Shown here piece by piece: positions 59,240 through 64,000 of a stretch of 64,000 nt of DNA. This DNA comes from Reyranella sp. CPCC 100927. GTDB lineage: Bacteria > Pseudomonadota > Alphaproteobacteria > Reyranellales > Reyranellaceae. Numbering within the stretch: the stretch's first letter is position 1; every line of letters starts with the position of its first letter. A program made the translations under genes and the position numbers. The notes beneath the pieces were generated by a model. That model did no database searches. It saw nothing but the letters and a program-made list of their open reading frames with translations, and was not told the DNA's origin. The DNA is taken from assembly GCF_007859315.1 (NCBI RefSeq), contig NZ_VOHA01000008.1, positions 62,001 to 126,000 of the forward strand. Reading direction: 5' to 3'.

Positions 59240-62200
59240 TCAAGTTCCCGTCCGCGTTCCAGACCCGGCGAACACGAACGGCGCCCAATAGAACGGGTGC
59301 GCCCAGCGCGCCGGATCCTGGCCGGTCCCCGCGCCGCTGAGCAAGTCCAATTGAGTCTCGCGCAGAACGTGGGCCGGGTTGCCGCCTTTGCCGATCGCGG
59401 CCAGCACATTGACCATCATCAGTGTCGTCGTTTCGTCGGCGACATTCCAGTGCGATGCCATCAGGCCACGCGTGCCGGCCGTGAAGAAGGACCGCGCCAG
59501 CCCGGAAAACGCTTCACCGGCGCTGCGCCCATCGGGACCAGCCGTGTTGCAGGCCGACAGCACCACCAGGTCGGCATCCAGGCGCAGGGCCGCGACATCG
59601 GCCGCGGTCAGCAGCGCCTCGGCGCCATTACCCTGGCCGGTCAGGATGACCGGTTGGCGCAGGCAACGCAGTTCGGTCGGCAACAGGGCGTGGGCGGCAA
59701 AATGAACGACGCGATACTGATCCAGCCCGCCGCGCGTCACGGCGCTGCGGCTGAAGGCGGTGCCGAGACGGGTCGCGGCGGTACCGCTGCCGAGTTGCCG
59801 GGCCGCCAGTGTTACCTCGCCCTCCGCCAACGGAAGGCTCGGCAACGACGCCAATTCCCGCGCATCGCGATCGCACGACTGGGTCGTACCGTCGTTGGGG
59901 CGCGTTACCTGCACGACGCGCGCCGCCGTGGCCATGGGCAGGGGTGCGAAGCCGCCGAAGCCGATATAGCGGTTGGGCGCCCGGGATTGGGCAGCGGCGC
60001 GGCGCAGCAAAACCAGGGATTGCGGCGCCGGCACGTAGGACATCGCCAGAGACTTCGCCAACCACGCGACCTTCTTGTAGTCGGTGACGTCTGCAATCGG
60101 CGGCGGCGCGGTGCGGACCAGAAGCGCGAACGGCAAGGACTGCAGGGCACCGTTCGTGGCGATGACCAGGTCGTTCAGCCCTTTGAGCTGACCGTCCACG
60201 GGGCCCAGGAGGCGCTTGTAGAGGTCATGGGCCAGGGCTACGTCGTAGGCCGGCAATTCGCCGCGCCCATCCGGCATGAAAGCAGCGCGCAGCTTCGCCA
60301 CCATGTCGGCGGCATCATCCAGCGTCAGGGCGACGCGATAGGCCGTTACGCGGCCATCCCGGGCCAGGAAGCCGTAGCTTCGTTTCGGGCCCAGCACGAT
60401 TTGCAGGAACCCCTCGCCTGGCCTCAGTACGCCGATGATGTCCTTGGCGGCCGCCTGACCTTCGATCAGCTGGAAGTAGTTGGGCAGGATCCGGCGCACT
60501 TCCTGCTCGGCGGCGTCGCGACGCTGGTTGGCATCCGTGATCTGGGCGTCGATCGTCTGCAAGGTCGCCAGTTCGGCGCCGCGGTTGGCGGCGATATCGC
60601 GGCGCTGATAGAGGTCGGTCAGCCGCGTCTCGAGGTCCTGCAGTTCGCGCACCTTCTGGTTGCCGTCGCCCAGACGCACGGCTGCCTGCGCCACGTAGGC
60701 GGCCGTGACGCCGGTGCTGATGAGCTGCGCGGCATCAAACATCTCAGCCGCGGTCGCACCCTCCGACACGCCTGACCTGCCGGCCAGAACGTCGAGATAC
60801 GGCAGGACCGCATCGCCCGGGACCGTGTTGCGCCGTGCCCGCAGGATCTGCGCCCCGCGGCGGAACTCCGACAAGGCCGCGGTGCTATTGCCGCGCTGCA
60901 ACTGAATATCGCCGGACTCGAGGAACGTCTTGCCCGCCGGCTGCGACTGCGGCAGCGCCTCGCTGAGGCCACGTGCCGAATCGCCGAGATCGGCGCCGGC
61001 GGTTCCCAGATCCTTGGTCGACGCCGCACTCAGCCCAGCGATCCGGATCGCGCGCCAACGGATGCCGCCCGGGTCAATCCCGATCCCCTCGAGCAGGGTG
61101 ACGGCGCGCATCGCGTACTCGCGACTCTGTGCCGGCTGCTTGTCGGCCAACGCCAGCAAGGCGCGTGTGCGATAGATTTCAGCGACGCCCTGGGCGGCCA
61201 GCTGCATCGCCGGGCTGATCGTCACGGCGCTGGCAAGGTCCTGCCCCATGCCCCGCTTGCCGCGCGGATCGGAGAATTGCTGGCCGCGAACGCCAAATCC
61301 GTAGGCCGGTATCTGGTTCTGGCGTGTCGCCTGGCGGGCCATGAACGGCCGCAGATCGGGCGCGCTCACGAAATAAAGCTCTTCGGCTTCGTCGAGCATC
61401 GTGCGCGCGTCGCTGCGCTTGCCTTGGTTGGCGAGGTTCTGCGCCGTGTATTGCCGCACGCGGGCCTTGACCAGCGGCTCCTGGACACCCGCCACCAGTG
61501 CCCCGGCGCGACGGTACAACTCCGCCGCCTCGTTGAACCGGCCCTGATTACTGATGTTCAACGCCAGATGCACCAGGGCATCGACTTGATCGGGGTTGTC
61601 GCGCCCGAACAGGCGTTGATGCAGCGCCAGCGCGTCACGATAGGCGCGCTCGGCCTGCTGATAGTCTTCCTCGACGTTGTGGCGCGCGCCGACCCGCATC
61701 AGGCTCTGGTAGCGGTCGATGTCGCCGGATCCGAAGCCCGTCGTGAAGCGGCCGCCCAGCGAATCGGTGATCGACCCGCGTCCGGCACCCGCGCCAGCGC
61801 CGCCCAGCGCGCTGATCGTCGCCTCGATCGCGGGCGCGGCCGTCGACAGGCCGTCACCGAGGAACGTGAAGTTGCCGCGGATCGTCACGACTCCGACATA
61901 GGGCACGCCCCCGGAGCGCCGCGCGCAGGGCAGCAGGACGGCCGGGTTGGATCCCAGTGTCGTGCTGGTGGGATTGTTGCAATGAGCGCGCCCATCGAGG
62001 TAGCTGCGCCACGGCCCCGTCGCAGCCAGGCCGCCGAGATTGGCGACCGGCTGCGCGCCGTCGAGCTGGAAGACCCGCGCGACCGGATCCAGAGCCTTGC
62101 CGCAGAAAATATCGTAGGCACCGCGCGCGGCCAGCGCCTGATCGACGCCGACCGCCTTGTAGGTGCACGCCTCGCCGGCGCGCGACTGACCCGCCGGCGC

Positions 62201-62335
62201 GCCGGCAGGCTGCGGCGCGGCCGGCGTCTGCTGCGCCCACCCGCCATCGGCGGCCCCGATCATGGCCAGCATGGCCAGGGTCAATGCCCGACCGCCTGCC
62301 CGATGATGTTTCACGACTATCACCTTGTCGCTCAT
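59240..62335 (-). CDS. Secreted CHAT-domain (caspase-like) protein with TPR repeats
   Basis: This is a 1031-residue exported protein. A signal peptide ends at about GGWAQ. Residues about 200-480 contain helical TPR-like repeats (QQAERAYRDALALHQRLFGRDN, in pieces, and NEAAELYRRAGALV). A coiled-coil stretch around residues 575-625 precedes the CHAT domain in the last 330 residues. That domain keeps its catalytic pair: His882 (HFAAHALLP) and Cys929 (VVLSACNTAG), plus the SPFALL-like segment LQSLPFALLV. CHAT proteins are cysteine proteases of the caspase/separase clan. The start ATG overlaps the stop codon of the upstream haemagglutinin-like gene, so the two proteins are made together. The likely target is that partner or another exported protein. 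Confidence 0.88.
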   Translation of the reverse strand: MSDKVIVVKHHRAGGRALTLAMLAMIGAADGGWAQQTPAAPQPAGAPAGQSRAGEACTYKAVGVDQALAARGAYDIFCGKALDPVARVFQLDGAQPVANLGGLAATGPWRSYLDGRAHCNNPTSTTLGSNPAVLLPCARRSGGVPYVGVVTIRGNFTFLGDGLSTAAPAIEATISALGGAGAGAGRGSITDSLGGRFTTGFGSGDIDRYQSLMRVGARHNVEEDYQQAERAYRDALALHQRLFGRDNPDQVDALVHLALNISNQGRFNEAAELYRRAGALVAGVQEPLVKARVRQYTAQNLANQGKRSDARTMLDEAEELYFVSAPDLRPFMARQATRQNQIPAYGFGVRGQQFSDPRGKRGMGQDLASAVTISPAMQLAAQGVAEIYRTRALLALADKQPAQSREYAMRAVTLLEGIGIDPGGIRWRAIRIAGLSAASTKDLGTAGADLGDSARGLSEALPQSQPAGKTFLESGDIQLQRGNSTAALSEFRRGAQILRARRNTVPGDAVLPYLDVLAGRSGVSEGATAAEMFDAAQLISTGVTAAYVAQAAVRLGDGNQKVRELQDLETRLTDLYQRRDIAANRGAELATLQTIDAQITDANQRRDAAEQEVRRILPNYFQLIEGQAAAKDIIGVLRPGEGFLQIVLGPKRSYGFLARDGRVTAYRVALTLDDAADMVAKLRAAFMPDGRGELPAYDVALAHDLYKRLLGPVDGQLKGLNDLVIATNGALQSLPFALLVRTAPPPIADVTDYKKVAWLAKSLAMSYVPAPQSLVLLRRAAAQSRAPNRYIGFGGFAPLPMATAARVVQVTRPNDGTTQSCDRDARELASLPSLPLAEGEVTLAARQLGSGTAATRLGTAFSRSAVTRGGLDQYRVVHFAAHALLPTELRCLRQPVILTGQGNGAEALLTAADVAALRLDADLVVLSACNTAGPDGRSAGEAFSGLARSFFTAGTRGLMASHWNVADETTTLMMVNVLAAIGKGGNPAHVLRETQLDLLSGAGTGQDPARWAHPFYWAPFVFAGSGTRTGT

Positions 62336-64000
62336 CGCTTCTGGGCACGACGTCGTTCTTCGTCGTCGTCCTCAATGAAGTCCTCGTTGCCCTGGTTGAC
62401 CAGGATGATGCTGGAATCGTCGAGCGAACTGCCGGCAACGCCGATCACGGCGTCGTCGGCCGCGGTTGGCGGATTGGCGATCTGCGTGAAGATCGTGGTG
62501 CAGCTCGGCCCGGCGATCACACAGTTGTTGAAGCGCTGATTGATCGACGGCAGGCCGCCCTTGCGCACGAAGTCGCGGGCGACGACATCGGGCGGCGAGC
62601 CGATCGCACCAGGATCATTCGGGCCGAAAGGCCCGATGGGCCGGATCGTCGTGTTGGGGATGGCGCGCACGACGGACTGCAGGTTCACCCGCGAGCCTTC
62701 CTGCGCGTAGACACCGAGGATGCCGAAGAACCCCGGGGCCGTGCTGGTCATCATGCTCGTGGCGCCGCCGGCGAGATAGATGGCGGCGTCGAGGCCCTGC
62801 AGCGCCCCGACGGTCAGCTGGCCGCCGCTGTTGGGGCCACCCAGGCCGGACGGAAACTGGGTCGTGGGCGGGGTCGGCGTCGTGAACAGGCCTCTGGGCG
62901 CACCGACGCTGCCGGCGCCGGACTCGGTGAGCCCGGTCAGCCCCAGTGACGAGGACCCGGTCAGATCGACGACCACGAGATAGGCGCCACCGACGCCGTT
63001 GCCGGGATTGCCGGCGGCACCGCCGACAGTGATATCGCCCACGGGCGCACCGGCAACGCGGCGGTAGAGAAGCATGCCGGCAACGGCGCCGACCGGCCCC
63101 TGAATGTCGAGGTCGCCGATCGACACGCCGAGATCCACCAGACGGCCGGTACCGGCCGTCACGCCGGTCGCACCATTGATGCCCAGCCCGGCATCACCGA
63201 TGACGGCCATATTATTGACCGTGAGATCGTTGCCGTTGATGAAGCGGAAATTGCCGGCGGCCGTGCCGGCAACAAATCCGGGGTTGCCCGTCGCGCCACC
63301 CGCGCCGCTGCGCACCAGGTTGGTGTGATTGGTCAGAACGATGTCACCCGCCCCCACCGTGTTGGCGAGCAAGGTGCCGGCGATCACGTTGCCCGCCGCG
63401 CTCTGCGTAATGTTGCCGTTCGTGGCCTGCAGCCGCACCACCGCCGTGGTGGTGCCCGCCGCGCCGCGCGCATCGACGGCCTGGTTGAGCGTCAAGTCCC
63501 CACCGGCGTGGATGCCGATATCATGATCGTTCGCGGTGATGCCGGCGATGCCGCCGATCGCATCGATGGTGAGCGCATTGGCATCGCGGTAGCGGAACGT
63601 GCCGGTCCGTGAAATGCCGGCGATTCGGACGACATCGTTGGCCGCATTGGCCAGATCGACATTGCCCGTGGCATCGACCCGTAGATCGTTGCCGACGATG
63701 GCCGCGCTGCCGACCTGGGTAACGCTGCCGCCCTCGGCCAGCAACGTGATGTTGCCGGCGCCAGGGCCCGCCGTGGCATTGCCGTTGGCCGCATTCAGCA
63801 TGCCGGCCAGCACGATGGAGCCGCGGCCTTGCAGCAGGATATCGCCGTTGTTGGCGACAATGCCGTTGGCGCCTGATGTGATCGTATCACCCGCGACCCC
63901 GGTCACGGTCACGCCGCCGGCATTGCGCAGCGTGAACGTGCTGCCCAACGCGGCGCCGGCCACATCGACGATGTTGTTGATGGACCCACCGAGTTCGACC
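62332..64000 (-). CDS. Filamentous-haemagglutinin-like surface protein (5' part cut by window edge)
   Basis: The visible C-terminal part has about 556 residues and the frame is open to the right edge. It is rich in Gly, Ala, Asn and Thr, with beta-helix repeats such as GNITLLAEGGSVTQVGSAAI, DLRVDATGNVDL and HAGGDLTLNQAV. These are typical of two-partner-secreted (TpsA) exoproteins. The last 100 residues lose the repeats, contain a Cys pair (NNCVIAGPSCTT) and end in an acidic-then-basic tail (EDDDEERRR). No start codon can be set from this window. The signal peptide, TPS domain and the FhaC-type outer membrane partner would lie outside it. The stop codon overlaps the CHAT start as ATGA. Confidence 0.8.
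   Translation of the reverse strand, partial: VELGGSINNIVDVAGAALGSTFTLRNAGGVTVTGVAGDTITSGANGIVANNGDILLQGRGSIVLAGMLNAANGNATAGPGAGNITLLAEGGSVTQVGSAAIVGNDLRVDATGNVDLANAANDVVRIAGISRTGTFRYRDANALTIDAIGGIAGITANDHDIGIHAGGDLTLNQAVDARGAAGTTTAVVRLQATNGNITQSAAGNVIAGTLLANTVGAGDIVLTNHTNLVRSGAGGATGNPGFVAGTAAGNFRFINGNDLTVNNMAVIGDAGLGINGATGVTAGTGRLVDLGVSIGDLDIQGPVGAVAGMLLYRRVAGAPVGDITVGGAAGNPGNGVGGAYLVVVDLTGSSSLGLTGLTESGAGSVGAPRGLFTTPTPPTTQFPSGLGGPNSGGQLTVGALQGLDAAIYLAGGATSMMTSTAPGFFGILGVYAQEGSRVNLQSVVRAIPNTTIRPIGPFGPNDPGAIGSPPDVVARDFVRKGGLPSINQRFNNCVIAGPSCTTIFTQIANPPTAADDAVIGVAGSSLDDSSIILVNQGNEDFIEDDDEERRRAQKR

Overview
This window is chromosomal DNA, high in GC, from a Gram-negative bacterium. The gene set points to an Alphaproteobacterium, perhaps a Rhodospirillales or Reyranella-like soil or freshwater lineage. 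Signs of this are an alphaproteobacterial-style LptD, many solute-binding-protein transporters (TRAP, Tct, family 5 and family 1), GntR and IclR regulators, and a type VI secretion (T6SS) locus in the order of the Rhizobium imp genes. The genus is an inference from gene content. No rRNA, tRNA, CRISPR array, transposase or phage gene was seen.

Layout. 1-7.2 kb: small catabolic and transport modules. These are a TRAP solute-binding protein cut by the window edge, an IclR regulator with a palindrome at its start, a PDC-lactonase-like amidohydrolase, an MFS carrier, a peptide-type ABC binding protein, a cupin and an enolase-superfamily enzyme. Two REP-like elements lie between them. 7.3-13.5 kb: lptD, then two tandem lipoprotein genes carrying long Gly-Thr-Ser repeats. 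A decayed copy of the lptD 3' end lies between the two lipoprotein genes, so the pair arose by segmental duplication. A Sel1-repeat protein follows. 13.8-15.3 kb: an ICMT-like membrane methyltransferase.

15.3-30.8 kb: a long run of minus-strand genes, tightly packed and often overlapping by four bases. They encode a RidA protein, 3-hydroxyanthranilate dioxygenase, two related alpha/beta hydrolases, two family-1 binding protein/permease pairs that appear to share one ATPase, an FAD oxidoreductase, a TctCBA transporter and a metallo-beta-lactamase-fold hydrolase. A GntR regulator is divergent from this run and is followed by an ACMSD-like decarboxylase and an aldo/keto reductase. Dioxygenase, ACMSD-like enzyme and RidA together suggest breakdown of 3-hydroxyanthranilate or a related aminophenol acid. 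A MetE-C-like protein closes this part.

35.2-39.8 kb: a signalling cluster of two degenerate receivers, two receiver plus winged-helix regulators, a reduced histidine kinase and a single-domain receiver. 40.1-58.1 kb: a T6SS locus with tssH, hcp, vgrG, tagH, tssG, tssF, tssE, tagJ, a second tssC, tssC, tssB and tssA. The membrane complex genes (tssJ/K/L/M) are not in the window. 58.4-64 kb: an OmpA-type protein, then a secreted CHAT-domain protease translationally coupled to the 3' end of a filamentous-haemagglutinin-like gene that runs off the right edge.
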